Positions 47,918-57,958 of a stretch of DNA of 64,000 nt are shown piece after piece. The position numbers and the translations under genes were made by a program. The notes under the pieces are model-generated. The model saw nothing but the letters and a program-made list of their open reading frames with translations. It did no database searches and was not told the origin of the DNA. The stretch comes from Kribbibacterium absianum (GTDB taxonomy: Bacteria; Actinomycetota; Coriobacteriia; Coriobacteriales; Atopobiaceae), in contig NZ_JASJEX010000004.1 of NCBI RefSeq assembly GCF_030067705.1, forward strand, positions 186,001-250,000. The letters are read 5' to 3'. Within the stretch, counting starts at the first letter, position 1; every line of letters starts with the position of its first letter.

Positions 47918-49642
47918 CTACTCCTCGGCGAGCCACGCGACGAGCGACCGGGCCGTCTCGATGCCGTCCGTCGCCGCGCTCATGATGCCGCCAGCGTAAC
48001 CGGCGCCCTCGCCGCACGGGAACAGCCCTGCGAGCGTCGGCGCCTGTCCGTCCGGCCCGCGCACGACGCGCACCGGCGAGCTGGAGCGGCTCTCCACCCC
48101 GGTGAGCACGGCCTCCGGGTCCGCGAAGCAGCGGAGCTTCTTGGCCATGAGCGGGAGGTTGGCGCGAAGCGCGTCGGTCACGTACCCCGGAAGGCAACCG
48201 TCCACCTCGCCCCAGGTCACACCGCGCGGATAGGTGGGCTGTACGTGCCCCGGGCCGCTTGACGCGACCCGCTGCAGAAAGTCCCCCACCAACTGGGCGG
48301 GTGCCCGGAAGGCGCCCCCGCCCATGCGATAGGCGGCCTGCTCGCACTCGCGCTGCAGCGCCACGCCCGCCAGCACGTCCTCGCCGGGCAGGTCGCTGGG
48401 ATTCACGTTGACGAGCAGCCCGGCGTTCGCGTTGAGGCCGGCCCGGGCGCTCAGGCTCATGCCGTTGGTGACCACGCCCCATGGCTCGCTCGCCGCCGCG
48501 ACCACCTCGCCGCCGGGGCACATGCAGAAGCTGTACGCGCTCCGGCCGCCCGCGACGCGCGACACGAGCTTGTACGGCGCGGCGCCGAGCAGCGGGTTGC
48601 CGGCGGCCGGCCCGTACTGGCACTCGTCGACCTGCGCCTGCAGGTGCTCGATGCGCACGCCCATCGCGAAGGTCTTGCGCTCGAGCACGGCCCCGCAGTC
48701 GCGCAGCAGCTCGAACACGTCCCGAGCAGAATGCCCGGTGGCAAGCACCACGCCCCCGGCCGCGATGCGCTCCTCGCGCTCCACGCCCGGCGCGATGTCG
48801 AAGGCCGCGTCCTCGATGTTTGGCTGCCGACCCGAAGGGCTCTCACCGCGCTCGACCACGCGGACGCCGACAACGCGCCGCGCGTCCCCGGTGCCCGCGG
48901 TCTCTAGGCCGGTCAGACGGCACCGGAACCGCACCTCCCCGCCAAGGGAGCGAATGCGCCCGACGATTCGGGCGACGATGCCGGGCAACAGGTCCGACCC
49001 AACGTGGGGCTTGGCGTCCACGAGGATGTCCGCCGGCGCCCCCGCCTGGACGAACGTCTCGAGCACGAGGCGGTGCAGCGGGCTCTTGGTGCCCGTGGCG
49101 AGCTTGCCGTCCGAGAACGTGCCGGCGCCGCCGAGGCCGAACTGGATGTTGGACTCCGTGTCGAGGCGCCCCGTCTCGTTGAAGCGGGCGACGTGCTGGG
49201 AGCGCCGATCGACGTCGTCGCCGCGCTCGATGAGCACCGGGCGGAGGCCCGCCTCGGCCAAGGCGAGCGCGCAGAACAGGCCGGCGCACCCGGCACCGAC
49301 CACCACCGGCCGCGCGTCGCAGGGGCGCGCCTCCGGCCACGTGGGCACGGTCTCCTCCCACGGCCGGGCGTCCTGCTCGCGATGGCGGCGCTCCAGGCCG
49401 GCAAGCAGCGCGCGCTCCGCCGAGGCGCCGCCCTTGAGGGAGACCGCGGCCGTGTAGATGAGGCGCACCTCATGGCCGCGCCGGGCGTCGATGGAGCGAC
49501 GCAGCACGCGGGCCTCGTTGACATCGCGGGGTTTGAGGCCGAGCCGCTTCGCGGCGGCGCGTCGCACCTCCCGAGCCTCCGACGCCGGGTCCGTGACGTC
49601 GATACGGCCGAGATGAACCGCTATGTTCGGGACCTCCAGCAC
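47918..49642 (-). CDS. FAD-dependent oxidoreductase, COG2509-like
   Basis: The 574-residue protein has an N-terminal ~95-residue domain with LKPRDVNEARVLRRSIDARRG, then the FAD-binding VVVGAGCAGLFCALALAEAG, ending in GLFPCGEGAGYAGGIMSAATDG, the C-terminal FAD motif. This order marks the uncharacterised COG2509 family. RLIYT-type and FGLGGAGTFSDGK blocks are family-typical. The role is unknown; redox or tRNA-linked functions have been suggested for relatives. The GTG start has GGGAGG 5 nt upstream. It is preceded on the same strand by another flavoprotein gene. Confidence 0.8.
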   Translation of the reverse strand: MLEVPNIAVHLGRIDVTDPASEAREVRRAAAKRLGLKPRDVNEARVLRRSIDARRGHEVRLIYTAAVSLKGGASAERALLAGLERRHREQDARPWEETVPTWPEARPCDARPVVVGAGCAGLFCALALAEAGLRPVLIERGDDVDRRSQHVARFNETGRLDTESNIQFGLGGAGTFSDGKLATGTKSPLHRLVLETFVQAGAPADILVDAKPHVGSDLLPGIVARIVGRIRSLGGEVRFRCRLTGLETAGTGDARRVVGVRVVERGESPSGRQPNIEDAAFDIAPGVEREERIAAGGVVLATGHSARDVFELLRDCGAVLERKTFAMGVRIEHLQAQVDECQYGPAAGNPLLGAAPYKLVSRVAGGRSAYSFCMCPGGEVVAAASEPWGVVTNGMSLSARAGLNANAGLLVNVNPSDLPGEDVLAGVALQRECEQAAYRMGGGAFRAPAQLVGDFLQRVASSGPGHVQPTYPRGVTWGEVDGCLPGYVTDALRANLPLMAKKLRCFADPEAVLTGVESRSSSPVRVVRGPDGQAPTLAGLFPCGEGAGYAGGIMSAATDGIETARSLVAWLAEE

Positions 49643-49736
49643 GCGTGCCTCCCAACGGGTCTCCCCTTTCAGGTGTGCGGAGAGACTCCCCTGTTGTTGT
49701 ATCCCTCATCGAGGGAGCGCTAACGCAGCGGCACGG

Positions 49737-51035
49737 TCAGGCTTGGTCAAGCATTGCGCCGTCTCTGCGGCGGCCCTCGCCTTTTGCGAACCGGGCCGCA
49801 GCGCGTCCCGCCCGGAGCCCCGAGAGCCACGCGAACGCAAGGTTGTAGCCGCCGCACGCGCCGTCGACGTCGAGCGCCTCGCCGCACATGAAGAGCCCCG
49901 GCCTGCCCGCGACCGCCATCGTCACGGGGTCGACGGCGTCCACGATGACGCCGCCGCGCTGCACCTGGGCGTGCTCGGTGTGCGCGAGGCCGGTGACCGG
50001 CATGTCGAGCGCCTTGAGCTCGCGGGCCACGTCGACGGGGTCGGAGGACCGACCGGCCAGCGTGGCGCCGATGACCGGGTCGACCAGAGCGTCAAGCCGA
50101 TGGGAGCGGCGCTCGTCGGGAAGCCTGCGGTCGACGTCCGCGATGAGGCGCGCCAAGGACGCGGCCGGCACTCCTGGCACGAGGTCGACCGACAGGACGT
50201 CGCCGGGCTTCGCGACCCGCGACAGGTTCATGGCGGCGATGCCCGAGACGCAGCCCGGGCGGAACAGCGCCTCGCCCTCCTCAACCGCCACCGCCGCGCC
50301 GTCCCGCAGCAGCGTGAGCCGGCACGGGCTCCGGTGGCCGTCCCACAGGGCCGGGAGCGGCGAGTCCACGGCCACCGGGCAAAGGACCGGCGCCCACGGC
50401 ACGGTCGGGAGCCCGAGCTGTGCCGGAAGGCCGGTCGGCGCACCGGGCGCCAGGACGACGGCGGCGGCATCGATGCGCCGGCGCGCCCACCCGCCCTGCG
50501 CTTCTCGAAAACGCTCCTCGAAGGTGACGCGGGCGCCGGAGCCGAGAGGCTCGACCTCCGCAACCGGCCGGAGGGTACCGAGGACCACACTCCTCTCGAC
50601 CAGCCCGTTGACGAGCGCCCCCTGGACGCTCGAGGCGCAGCGGCTGTGGGGGTAGATGCGCCCCTCCTCGTGCGCCGTGATAAGGCCGAGGCCCGCGAAG
50701 AGGCGCCCCACCTCCTGTTCCGGCTCGGGCCCCATCACCGCGCGGACGAACGCGGGGTCGTTGTACCAGCACGGGTCGAGGTCCTCGTTGGACAGGTTGC
50801 ACCGCCCGTTGCCCGTGGCGAGGACAGGCCGGGCGATCTGGTCGCTGGCGTCGAGAAGGACCACGGTCGCCCCGGGGCGCTCCTGGGCGGCGCCGAGAGC
50901 TGCGGCACAGCCGGACGCGCCAGCCCCGACGACGAGCACGTCGCAGCGGTCAGGAACCGCCACGGCAGCTGCCGCCCGTCGTGCGACCGCCTGCGCGTGC
51001 AGGCGCCGCCCCTTCGCAGACCCGGCCTTGGCCAT
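49737..51035 (-). CDS. HI0933/BaiN-like flavoprotein
   Basis: The 432-residue protein has DVLVVGAGASGCAAALGAA as the FAD-binding Rossmann motif. It then has the family signature NGRCNLSN (in VLATGNGRCNLSNED), GRIYPHS and a C-terminal GEALDVDGACGGYNLAFAW. These identify the HI0933/BaiN flavoproteins. BaiN takes part in bile-acid 7-dehydroxylation in some clostridia, but the family is widespread and mostly uncharacterised, so that role is not inferred. ATG 51035 with AAAGGA at 6 nt is chosen over ATG 51041. It is followed by the COG2509-like gene on the same strand. Confidence 0.85.
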   Translation of the reverse strand: MAKAGSAKGRRLHAQAVARRAAAAVAVPDRCDVLVVGAGASGCAAALGAAQERPGATVVLLDASDQIARPVLATGNGRCNLSNEDLDPCWYNDPAFVRAVMGPEPEQEVGRLFAGLGLITAHEEGRIYPHSRCASSVQGALVNGLVERSVVLGTLRPVAEVEPLGSGARVTFEERFREAQGGWARRRIDAAAVVLAPGAPTGLPAQLGLPTVPWAPVLCPVAVDSPLPALWDGHRSPCRLTLLRDGAAVAVEEGEALFRPGCVSGIAAMNLSRVAKPGDVLSVDLVPGVPAASLARLIADVDRRLPDERRSHRLDALVDPVIGATLAGRSSDPVDVARELKALDMPVTGLAHTEHAQVQRGGVIVDAVDPVTMAVAGRPGLFMCGEALDVDGACGGYNLAFAWLSGLRAGRAAARFAKGEGRRRDGAMLDQA

Positions 51036-51090
51036 GATCATTCCTTTCAGGCAGTGAGCGAGACGGACCCGTGGGAACCAGGCGCCAGGG

Positions 51091-52044
51091 CTAGAAGGGC
51101 TCCTCGTCGGGAGTGGCGTCGCGCTCCTCCATGCCCTCGGGAACACCATCGACGAGCCCCAACGAGTCGCGGTAGGCATCGAGTCGCGCGTCCATGGCCG
51201 CGAGGTCGGGCACCGGAGCCGGGACGGCCTCGAGCATCAGGGCCCGGGCAACGGTGCCCGGAAGGTAGTCGTCGGGCAGGGCGTCGGCGAGACGTCCCTG
51301 GTCGCAGGCCTCGGCAAGCGCAGGCTCGATGGGCAGCCGGTCGAGCGCGTCCACACCGCACAGCTCGGCGTCGCGCTTGAGGTGCGACGGGCCGAAGAGG
51401 TCGATCTCCGCGCCATCGGTGGGGCTGACGAGATAACTGAGGTTCTCGACGATGCCGAGCACGCCGATGTCCATGCGCGCGGCCATCTTGACGGCCTTGG
51501 TCACGATCATCGAGACGATGTCCTGCGGGGACGACACGATGACCACGCCGTCCATCGGCAGCGACTGGTAGCAGGTGAGCGCGACATCGCCCGTTCCCGG
51601 CGGCATGTCGATGATCAGGTAGTCGAGCGGGCCCCAGCTGGTCTGGCTCCAGAACTGGCGCAGGGCGCCGGCGAGCACAGGGCCGCGCCAGAGCACCGGG
51701 TCGTCCTCACGTCCGAGCAGCAGGTTGGAGCTCATCACCTTGATGCCGCAGGGGGCAATGGACGGCAGGTAGAGGTCGCCGAGGGACATGAGGCGCTGGC
51801 CGCGGAGGCCGAGCAGGTACGGGATCGACGGGCCGGTGATGTCCGCGTCGAGGATGCCCACGGTGGCGCCGGCCTTCTGCAGGCCGGCCGCGAGCGCGAC
51901 GGACACGAACGACTTGCCCACGCCCCCTTTGCCGGAGACGACGCCGATCACATGGCGCACCTCGGAGAGGGCGTTCTCCTCAAAGGCTTGCGGGTTGGTG
52001 TTCTTGCCGGCAGCGGCGGCCTCGTCGCGGGATTCACAGGCCAT
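51091..52044 (-). CDS. mrp: Mrp/NBP35-type P-loop ATPase without the CxxC motif
   Basis: The 317-residue protein has the deviant Walker A GKGGVGKSF (~50-58), DADITGPS, the Walker B-like IIDMPPGTGD and GIVENLSYLV. This is the Mrp/ApbC family, which binds and transfers Fe-S clusters as a dimer. Most members have CPxC right after VENMSYF; here the segment reads SPTDGAEIDLFG, with no C-x-x-C anywhere. A MIP18/DUF59 domain is also absent. It may use other ligands or have lost cluster transfer. ATG 52044 has AAAGGAG 5 nt upstream. Confidence 0.85.
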   Translation of the reverse strand: MACESRDEAAAAGKNTNPQAFEENALSEVRHVIGVVSGKGGVGKSFVSVALAAGLQKAGATVGILDADITGPSIPYLLGLRGQRLMSLGDLYLPSIAPCGIKVMSSNLLLGREDDPVLWRGPVLAGALRQFWSQTSWGPLDYLIIDMPPGTGDVALTCYQSLPMDGVVIVSSPQDIVSMIVTKAVKMAARMDIGVLGIVENLSYLVSPTDGAEIDLFGPSHLKRDAELCGVDALDRLPIEPALAEACDQGRLADALPDDYLPGTVARALMLEAVPAPVPDLAAMDARLDAYRDSLGLVDGVPEGMEERDATPDEEPF

Positions 52045-52136
52045 GAGAGCTCCTTTCGGGCGGGTTTGCACCCTAGGAGTATGGCCTTCTTTGGCCGCTT
52101 GCGGCGCGCGGGGCTCGCGGCCTCGCGCGTCCGTGG

Positions 52137-54371
52137 TCACTTCTTGTGGTAGTGGCGTCGGGTGGCGTGCTTCGACCCTTTCCGCGCCGTCGACTTGAGG
52201 CGCGCGATCACGGCCTCCTCGCTCGTGCCCTCCAGGCGCGTGCGCAGCTCGACGATCTGGTCGCGGATGGAGGCGGCCTTCTCGAAGTCGTAGGCCTCGC
52301 TCGCCGCCTTCATCTCCTCCTCGAGCGACGCCAGTACTGCCTCCGCCTCGGCTTTTGGCAGCTCGGACAGCTCTTGGGCCACCTGCTCGGCCACACTCGG
52401 GCCCGCCTGTGCCGGCGACACGAACGCCCCATGGCCCAGCTCCCCATGGTGCTCGCGCGTCTTGGAACCGAGCGTCGCGTCCGCCTCCTCGATGAAGCCG
52501 GAGATGTCGTTGATCGCCTTGCGCACGGTCCTCGGCACGATGCCGTGCTCCGCGTTGAACGCGGTCTGGATGGCGCGGCGCCGCTCCGTCTCGTCGATGG
52601 CGTAGCGCATGGAGTCGGTCACGCGGTCGGCGTACATCACCACCTGGCCGTCGGCGTTGCGGGCGGCGCGGCCCATGGTCTGGATCAGCGACCGCTTGTT
52701 GCGGAGGAAGCCCTCCTTGTCTGCGTCGAGAATGGCGACGAGCGACACCTCCGGGATGTCGAGGCCCTCGCGCAGCAGGTTGATGCCCACGAGCACGTCG
52801 ATCTTCCCTTGGCGCAGGTCGCGGATGATCTCCACGCGGTCGAGCGTGGGCGTGTCGGAGTGCATGTAGTTCACCCGGATGCCCTGGTCCAGCAAGTGGT
52901 CGGTGAGGTCCTCGGCCATGCGCTTGGTGAGGGTCGTCACCAACGTGCGCTCCTTGCGCTTGATGCGCTCCTGGATCTCGTCGGTGAGGTCGTCGATCTG
53001 CCCGCGGATGGGCCGCACGTCCACCTTGGGGTCGAGCAGGCCGGTGGGCCGGTTGATCATCTCCACCGTCTGCTGGGACACGGCCTCCTCGTAGTCGCCC
53101 GGCGTGGCCGAGACGTACACGAACTGCGGGACCCGCTCCTCGAACTCGTCGAACCGCAGCGGGCGGTTGTCGAGGGCGGAGGGCAGCCGGAACCCGTGCT
53201 CCACGAGCGTCACCTTGCGGGAGCGGTCGCCCTCGTGCATACCGCGCACCTGCGGGATCGTCACGTGGCTCTCGTCCACGATGCAGAGCATGTCGCGGGG
53301 GAAGTAGTCGATGAGCGTGTACGGCGGCTGGCCCGGCTTGCGACCGTCCAGGTGCCGCGAGTAGTTCTCGATGCCGTTGCAGTAGCCCATGGTCTCGAGC
53401 ATCTCGAGGTCGTAGGCCGTCCGCTGGGACAGGCGCTGGGCCTCGAGCAGCTTGTCCGCCTCCTTGAGCTGGGCCACGCGCTCCACCAGCTCGTCGTTGA
53501 TGGTCTGGAGGGCGTGGTTCACCTTGGGGCGCTCGGTCACGTAGTGGGACGCCGGCCAGATGGGCAGGGCCTCGTACTCGCGGAGCACCTCGCCGGTGAG
53601 CTCGTCGATGTCCGCGATCTGCTCCACCTCGTCGCCAAAGAACTCCACGTGCACCGGGTGCTCCGAGTAGGGCGGGAACACGTCCACGGAGTCACCGCGC
53701 ACGCGGAACATGCCCCGCTGGAGGTCGAGGTCGTTGCGGTCGTACTGGATGTCGAGGAGGGCCCGGATGAAGTCGTCGCGGTCGAGCGGCTCGTCCTTGG
53801 AGACCGTGGGGGCAAGGCCGGCGTAGTCCTCGGGGCTTCCGATGCCGTAGATGCACGAGACGGACGCGACCACGATCACGTCACGCCGGCTGAGGAGGTT
53901 GGCCGTGGCCTGGTGGCGGAGCTTCTCCACCTCCTCGTTGATGGAGGCGTCCTTCTCGATGTAGGTGTCCGACTGCGGCACGTAGGCCTCGGGCTGGTAG
54001 TAGTCGTAGTAGCTGACGAAGTAGACCACCGCGTTGTCCGGGAACATCTCGCGCATCTCGGCGGCCACTTGAGCGGCGAGGGTCTTGTTGGGCTCGAGGA
54101 TGAGCGTGGGGCGGTTGACGGCCTCGATGGTCTTGGCCATCGTGTACGTTTTGCCGGAGCCCGTGACGCCCATCAGGGTCTGGTACCGGAGGCCCTCCTC
54201 GATGCCGTGGGAGAGCTTCTCGATGGCCTGGGGCTGGTCGCCTGCGGGCTCGTAGGGCATGACGACGTGGAGCCGCGCCTGGCCGTCGTCGTCGCGGCCA
54301 AAGCGCCTGAGCTCGCCGCCGACGCGCTCGGGCGGGACGGACGTCGCCGGCTGGTCGATTGGTTGGGACAC
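52137..54371 (-). CDS. uvrB: Excinuclease ABC subunit B
   Basis: The 744-residue UvrB has Walker [14 protein letters not shown], the beta-hairpin region [12 protein letters not shown], helicase motif II (VDESHV), motif VI-type QTMGRAARN, and a C-terminal UVR coiled-coil ([13 protein letters not shown]) that contacts UvrC or UvrA. It verifies the lesion after loading by UvrA. GTG 54371 is chosen because the usual short N-terminus follows and AAGGG lies 4 nt upstream; the in-frame start 54422 overlaps the previous gene end. It has about 60 residues more than typical, mostly an Ala-rich insert before the UVR motif. Confidence 0.97.
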   Translation of the reverse strand: MSQPIDQPATSVPPERVGGELRRFGRDDDGQARLHVVMPYEPAGDQPQAIEKLSHGIEEGLRYQTLMGVTGSGKTYTMAKTIEAVNRPTLILEPNKTLAAQVAAEMREMFPDNAVVYFVSYYDYYQPEAYVPQSDTYIEKDASINEEVEKLRHQATANLLSRRDVIVVASVSCIYGIGSPEDYAGLAPTVSKDEPLDRDDFIRALLDIQYDRNDLDLQRGMFRVRGDSVDVFPPYSEHPVHVEFFGDEVEQIADIDELTGEVLREYEALPIWPASHYVTERPKVNHALQTINDELVERVAQLKEADKLLEAQRLSQRTAYDLEMLETMGYCNGIENYSRHLDGRKPGQPPYTLIDYFPRDMLCIVDESHVTIPQVRGMHEGDRSRKVTLVEHGFRLPSALDNRPLRFDEFEERVPQFVYVSATPGDYEEAVSQQTVEMINRPTGLLDPKVDVRPIRGQIDDLTDEIQERIKRKERTLVTTLTKRMAEDLTDHLLDQGIRVNYMHSDTPTLDRVEIIRDLRQGKIDVLVGINLLREGLDIPEVSLVAILDADKEGFLRNKRSLIQTMGRAARNADGQVVMYADRVTDSMRYAIDETERRRAIQTAFNAEHGIVPRTVRKAINDISGFIEEADATLGSKTREHHGELGHGAFVSPAQAGPSVAEQVAQELSELPKAEAEAVLASLEEEMKAASEAYDFEKAASIRDQIVELRTRLEGTSEEAVIARLKSTARKGSKHATRRHYHKK

Positions 54372-54402
54372 GGGGCCCTTCTTTCCTGGGCGTGGCCCTG
54401 CG

Positions 54403-55701
54403 CTAGGAGGCAGAGAGCCCATTTGGGTATAACCGCTGGTACTGCTCGTAGGCGGACATGACGTTCTTGAGGTAGGACGCCGTCTCGGGGTACTGGATCA
54501 GGTCCGAGAACTCGTCCCCGTCCGAGGCCCCGCTCTTCCAGCTGGTCGTTGCGGCCGGCCCCGCATTGTAGGCCGCGATGGCCTCCTCCGTGGACCCGGT
54601 GCTCTCGAGCAGCTGCGCGAGGTATGCCGTGCCGTACTCGAGGTTCGTGGCGGGATCGGTGAGGTTGCTCGGGTCGTAGACCGACGCGTCCACGATGCCG
54701 CGCGCCGCCAGGTCGCGTGCGGTGCTCGGCATCACCTGCATGAGGCCCGTGGCGCCCACGGCGCTCAAAGCACCGGCATCCCAATTGCTCTCGCTCTTGA
54801 TGACCGCTGCGACAAGGTCCGGGTCCACCCCGTAGTCTGACGCGGCCTGCTCGATGGCGCTCGCGTCGCTCACGGGGAAGAAGACACGGCCGATGCTCGC
54901 GACGGGGTACTCCGAGAAGAACCACGACAACGCGAGGGCCAGCACCATCAGCAGAATCGGAAGGGTGCGGAACCAGCGCCAGAAGCGAAGGCGCTTGGGG
55001 TTGATCTGCCTGCGCCCGGTGCCGCGCAGCTTCTCGTGCTGGCTGCGGAGGAACCGCTCCACCATCACGCCGCCCTTGGCCGCGCCGCCGAACCCCTCGT
55101 CGTAGTCGTCGTAGAGTCCGCGATCGGCGTCCATGAGGCGGCGGGCCATTTCGGCGCGGTGGGCGTCGACAGCGACCGCAGACGGGCCCACGGCCGCAGC
55201 CGGGTGCGCCTGGGTGCGAGAGGCCGACGGCGGCACGGCCCCAACCGGCGATGCGTACGGGTTGGGAGCCTGCGCGACCGTGGCCGGCTGTGGACGTGCC
55301 ACGGTCGCCGCGCCCGGGTTGACCATGGTCGCTCCCCCGGGGGTCACCCTCGTGGCTGCGTCCGAGTTGACCATGGTCGCTGCACCCGGCGTCACCGTGG
55401 TCGCGCCCGGACGTGCAGCGACCGTCGTCGCGCCATCAGCAGGGACAGCGGTCGCACCGGTGTCGGACGCCGGCGCCATGACGGTCGCGTCGGGGTCGAC
55501 GGCACTCCATGCCTCCGCCGGCGTCGCGCTCGGCGGCTCGTCGGCGAGGGGAACCTGCGGCAACGAGTCGAGCGACCGGTGCGCCCGCCGGGGGGCCGCG
55601 GCGTCCAACTCGTCGTTGTCGTCCACGTCGCCGACGTACGGCCCGGAGGACGCGTAGGGGCTGTTCGGTTCCGGGACGTAGGGGTTCTGGACATCAGCCA
55701 C
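54403..55701 (-). CDS. Membrane-anchored lytic transglycosylase with cytoplasmic Thr-rich repeats
   Basis: The 432-residue protein has three parts. Residues 1-~235 are low-complexity and contain six 8-residue repeats with ATTV/ATMV/ATRV/ATVA (about 99-146). A single transmembrane helix follows ([16 protein letters not shown], ~248). The extracellular part has the SLT domain: catalytic Glu in [35 protein letters not shown] and AYNAGP. It cleaves peptidoglycan glycan strands. The N-terminus should lie in the cytoplasm, so the Thr repeats might be Ser/Thr-kinase targets; this is inferred. The GTG start has GAGGAGG 6 nt upstream and overlaps coaE by 8 bp. Confidence 0.88.
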   Translation of the reverse strand: MADVQNPYVPEPNSPYASSGPYVGDVDDNDELDAAAPRRAHRSLDSLPQVPLADEPPSATPAEAWSAVDPDATVMAPASDTGATAVPADGATTVAARPGATTVTPGAATMVNSDAATRVTPGGATMVNPGAATVARPQPATVAQAPNPYASPVGAVPPSASRTQAHPAAAVGPSAVAVDAHRAEMARRLMDADRGLYDDYDEGFGGAAKGGVMVERFLRSQHEKLRGTGRRQINPKRLRFWRWFRTLPILLMVLALALSWFFSEYPVASIGRVFFPVSDASAIEQAASDYGVDPDLVAAVIKSESNWDAGALSAVGATGLMQVMPSTARDLAARGIVDASVYDPSNLTDPATNLEYGTAYLAQLLESTGSTEEAIAAYNAGPAATTSWKSGASDGDEFSDLIQYPETASYLKNVMSAYEQYQRLYPNGLSAS

Positions 55702-56326
55702 GTGCGGCCTCCTCTCGGGTCGCGAGCCACCAGTCCACGCGCCGGCGCAGGTCGCTCATCGTGCCGTCGTTCTCGATCACCGCGGTGGCCTTGCTGCGCA
55801 GGTACTCGTCAGTGGGCTGGTTCGCGAGCCTCGCCTCGAAGTCCTCCTCGGACAGACCGCGACCCGCCGCCCGCTCACGGCGCAGGGCCAGCGGCGCGGT
55901 CACGGCCAGCACCTCGTCGGCCAGCGGAAGCATGTCCTCCACGCGGTCGAGCAGGGGCACCTCCACCGCCACGAGGCTCGGCAGTGACGACGAGCAGCTC
56001 ACCACCGTGAGCCGGTCGCCGAGCAGCGCCTTGATGTACGGCATCTCGATGGCCTCGAGCCGGCGCGCCTCCTCGGGCGTCTCGAAGGCGCGCTCCGCCA
56101 GCAGGGCGCGGTCCAGGCTGCCGTCCTCGTCGAGCAGGTCCGAGCCAAAGGCGTCCGCGACCTCCTCGAGGCACGGCGAGCCAGGCGCGAGCACCTCACG
56201 GGAGAGCTCGTCCAGGTCGATGCGCAGCGCGCCCTGTTGCTCCAGCAGCCGCGCGACGGTGGACTTGCCGCTCGCGATGCCGCCGGCCACGAACACCGTG
56301 TAGCGAGGCTCGACGCAGGCGCCCAT
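55694..56326 (-). CDS. coaE: Dephospho-CoA kinase
   Basis: The 210-residue kinase has the P-loop GGIASGKST (~15-23), DLDELSREVL with its conserved Asp, VVEVPLL-type central strand (VAVEVPLLDRV) and RLANQ near the end, as in CoaE. It phosphorylates dephospho-CoA in the last step of CoA synthesis. The ATG overlaps the upstream stop by one base (TGATG), with AAGG 4 nt away. An in-frame extension to 56425 lies inside the neighbouring gene and was rejected. It is in an operon with the zinc-ribbon protein and the transglycosylase. Confidence 0.93.
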   Translation of the reverse strand: MGACVEPRYTVFVAGGIASGKSTVARLLEQQGALRIDLDELSREVLAPGSPCLEEVADAFGSDLLDEDGSLDRALLAERAFETPEEARRLEAIEMPYIKALLGDRLTVVSCSSSLPSLVAVEVPLLDRVEDMLPLADEVLAVTAPLALRRERAAGRGLSEEDFEARLANQPTDEYLRSKATAVIENDGTMSDLRRRVDWWLATREEAARG

Positions 56327-56736
56327 CAGGCCTTGGCCTCGAACTTCTTGTGGCAGGCGCGGCAGGTGACGCGCACCTTGCCCTTGCCGCGGGGGACACG
56401 GCACCGCTGCCCGCAATCGGGGCACTTCATGTACTTGTAGTCCCTATGATCCTTGATGGTTGCGACCGGCGACGACACCCAGGGACGCGCAGGGCCCAAC
56501 TTGGACATGAACGCCTCGTTCTCGCGGGCGCGCGCCGCCACGTCCTTGGAGAACGCGCGGTACAGCGCGTACACGATGAGGCAGAGGGCGACGCCGGACA
56601 GCCAGCGGGTGCCGGTGAAGAGGTCGACCACCACGAGGACGAGGGCGACGTTGGCACAGAGACGGGCGACGTCGTCGGACCCGTTGCGCCCGTAGAGCCA
56701 CTGCTCGAACTTCTGGGAGAAACCGCCATTGGCCAT
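56326..56736 (-). CDS. Small membrane protein with zinc ribbon
   Basis: The 136-residue protein has two adjacent hydrophobic helices (about 28-41 and 44-58, likely a hairpin) and a C-terminal zinc-ribbon CPDCGQRCRVPRGKGKVRVTC-type segment, with four Cys in two C-x-x-C pairs (CPDC and CRAC). The domain should face the cytoplasm and bind zinc, perhaps nucleic acid or protein. I do not recognise a named family. ATG 56736 with AGGAG 4 nt upstream is preferred to the ORF start at 56781. It is first in the operon with coaE and the transglycosylase. Confidence 0.8.
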   Translation of the reverse strand: MANGGFSQKFEQWLYGRNGSDDVARLCANVALVLVVVDLFTGTRWLSGVALCLIVYALYRAFSKDVAARARENEAFMSKLGPARPWVSSPVATIKDHRDYKYMKCPDCGQRCRVPRGKGKVRVTCRACHKKFEAKA

Positions 56737-56947
56737 GAGGCTCCTATCGCTTGCGGCGGCGGCCGGCCGCCCGATGGTCACAGGAACCAGTTATTGTAAG
56801 CCACGGTGTTGCCGCAGCTATGGGCCACCCGCTTTCCACGGAGCCAAAGGCGCCCGGACGCGCTGCAGGTTTGTAAAGGGCGTTCTCGTTCCCCTTCCCT
56901 GCTACCGTCGAACGAAGGGACTCACCACACGCAGAAAGGGGCCATCC

Positions 56948-57916
56948 ATGGCCATGGAGAAGGTCACGGTCGCCGGCGGCGGGGTGCTCGGCAGCCAGAT
57001 CGCGTTCCAGAGCGCCTATTGCGGGCTCGACGTCACCATCTGGTTGCGCAGCGAGGGCTCGATCGGCCGCACGGAGCCCAAACTGGACCGGCTGCTCACG
57101 GACTACCTCGCCGACATCGACGCGATGGAGGCGGCACTCACCGAGGCGCGCGAGACCGGCGAGGCCGTCCCTGCCAAGGTCTGGGCGCTCGGCATCGCGG
57201 ACACGGACGACTTCGACGCGGACGCATGCCGCGAGAGGGCCCGCCATGCCCGTGAATCGCTCAAGCTGGAGCTGGACCTGGCCGCGGCCGTGGCGGACGC
57301 CGACCTCGTGATCGAGTCGATGGCCGAGCAGGAGGAGGCCAAGGTCGAGTTCTTCAAGAGGCTCGCGCCCCTCATGCCCGAGAAGACCATCGTGGTCACC
57401 AACTCCTCGAGCCTCCTGCCGAGCAAGTTCACCAAATGGACCGGGCGCCCCGAGAAGTACCTGGCCCTCCACTTCGCGAACACGATCTGGCACAACAACA
57501 TCGCCGAGGTCATGGCCCAGGACAAGACGAGCCCCGCAAGCTTCCAGGCCGTCGTGGACTTCGCCGCGAGCATCCGCATGCAGCCGCTGCCGGTGCACAA
57601 GGAGAAGGCCGGCTACCTGCTCAACTCGATGCTGATCCCGTTCCTGTTCTCCGGCATGGACCTCTACGTGAACGGCGTGAGCGACCCGGAGTCCATCGAC
57701 ACCGCGTGGGTCCGCGGCACCGGCGCGCCCAAGGGCCCGTTCCAGATCCTCGACACGGTGGGCCTCGTGACGGCGCTCAACATCGTGGAGCCCTACTGCA
57801 AGGTCCCGGGGTTCCTGGCGCCCTACAACTTCAAGGGCATCCGACAGATGCTCAAGGAGAAGGTCGACGCCGGTGAGACGGGCAAAGCGGCCGGTCAGGG
57901 GTTCTACCGGTACTGA
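56948..57916 (+). CDS. 3-hydroxyacyl-CoA dehydrogenase family protein
   Basis: The 322-residue protein has the NAD-binding motif VTVAGGGVLGSQIAF near the N-terminus, the middle strand VIESMAEQ, and TNSSSLLPSKF, where the catalytic Ser lies. ALHFANTIWHNN replaces the usual MHFFNPVP with its catalytic His retained. GLVTALNIVE belongs to the helical C-terminal dimer domain. The family oxidises 3-hydroxyacyl-CoA to 3-ketoacyl-CoA. The changed FANTIW loop and lack of other beta-oxidation or butyrate genes leave the substrate open. ATG 56948 has GAAAGGGG 6 nt upstream; ATG 56954 is possible. Confidence 0.8.
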   Translation: MAMEKVTVAGGGVLGSQIAFQSAYCGLDVTIWLRSEGSIGRTEPKLDRLLTDYLADIDAMEAALTEARETGEAVPAKVWALGIADTDDFDADACRERARHARESLKLELDLAAAVADADLVIESMAEQEEAKVEFFKRLAPLMPEKTIVVTNSSSLLPSKFTKWTGRPEKYLALHFANTIWHNNIAEVMAQDKTSPASFQAVVDFAASIRMQPLPVHKEKAGYLLNSMLIPFLFSGMDLYVNGVSDPESIDTAWVRGTGAPKGPFQILDTVGLVTALNIVEPYCKVPGFLAPYNFKGIRQMLKEKVDAGETGKAAGQGFYRY

Positions 57917-57958
57917 GTCGAAGCGCCGAGAGCGGAGGGGCAGAGCGGCGACGTCCTC

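Noticed and set aside
47918-51035. Bile-acid dehydroxylation cluster (BaiN-like flavoprotein with a nearby SDR)
   Set aside because: HI0933/BaiN and FabG-like SDR families are broad, and no bai-type CoA ligase, CoA transferase or BaiE-like gene is present.
52146-54461. Very long open frame opposite uvrB (and similar ones opposite uvrA, livF/G and murJ)
   Set aside because: High GC makes antisense frames stop-poor; their translations are His/Val/Leu/Arg-rich and match no family, while the opposite strand encodes clear proteins.
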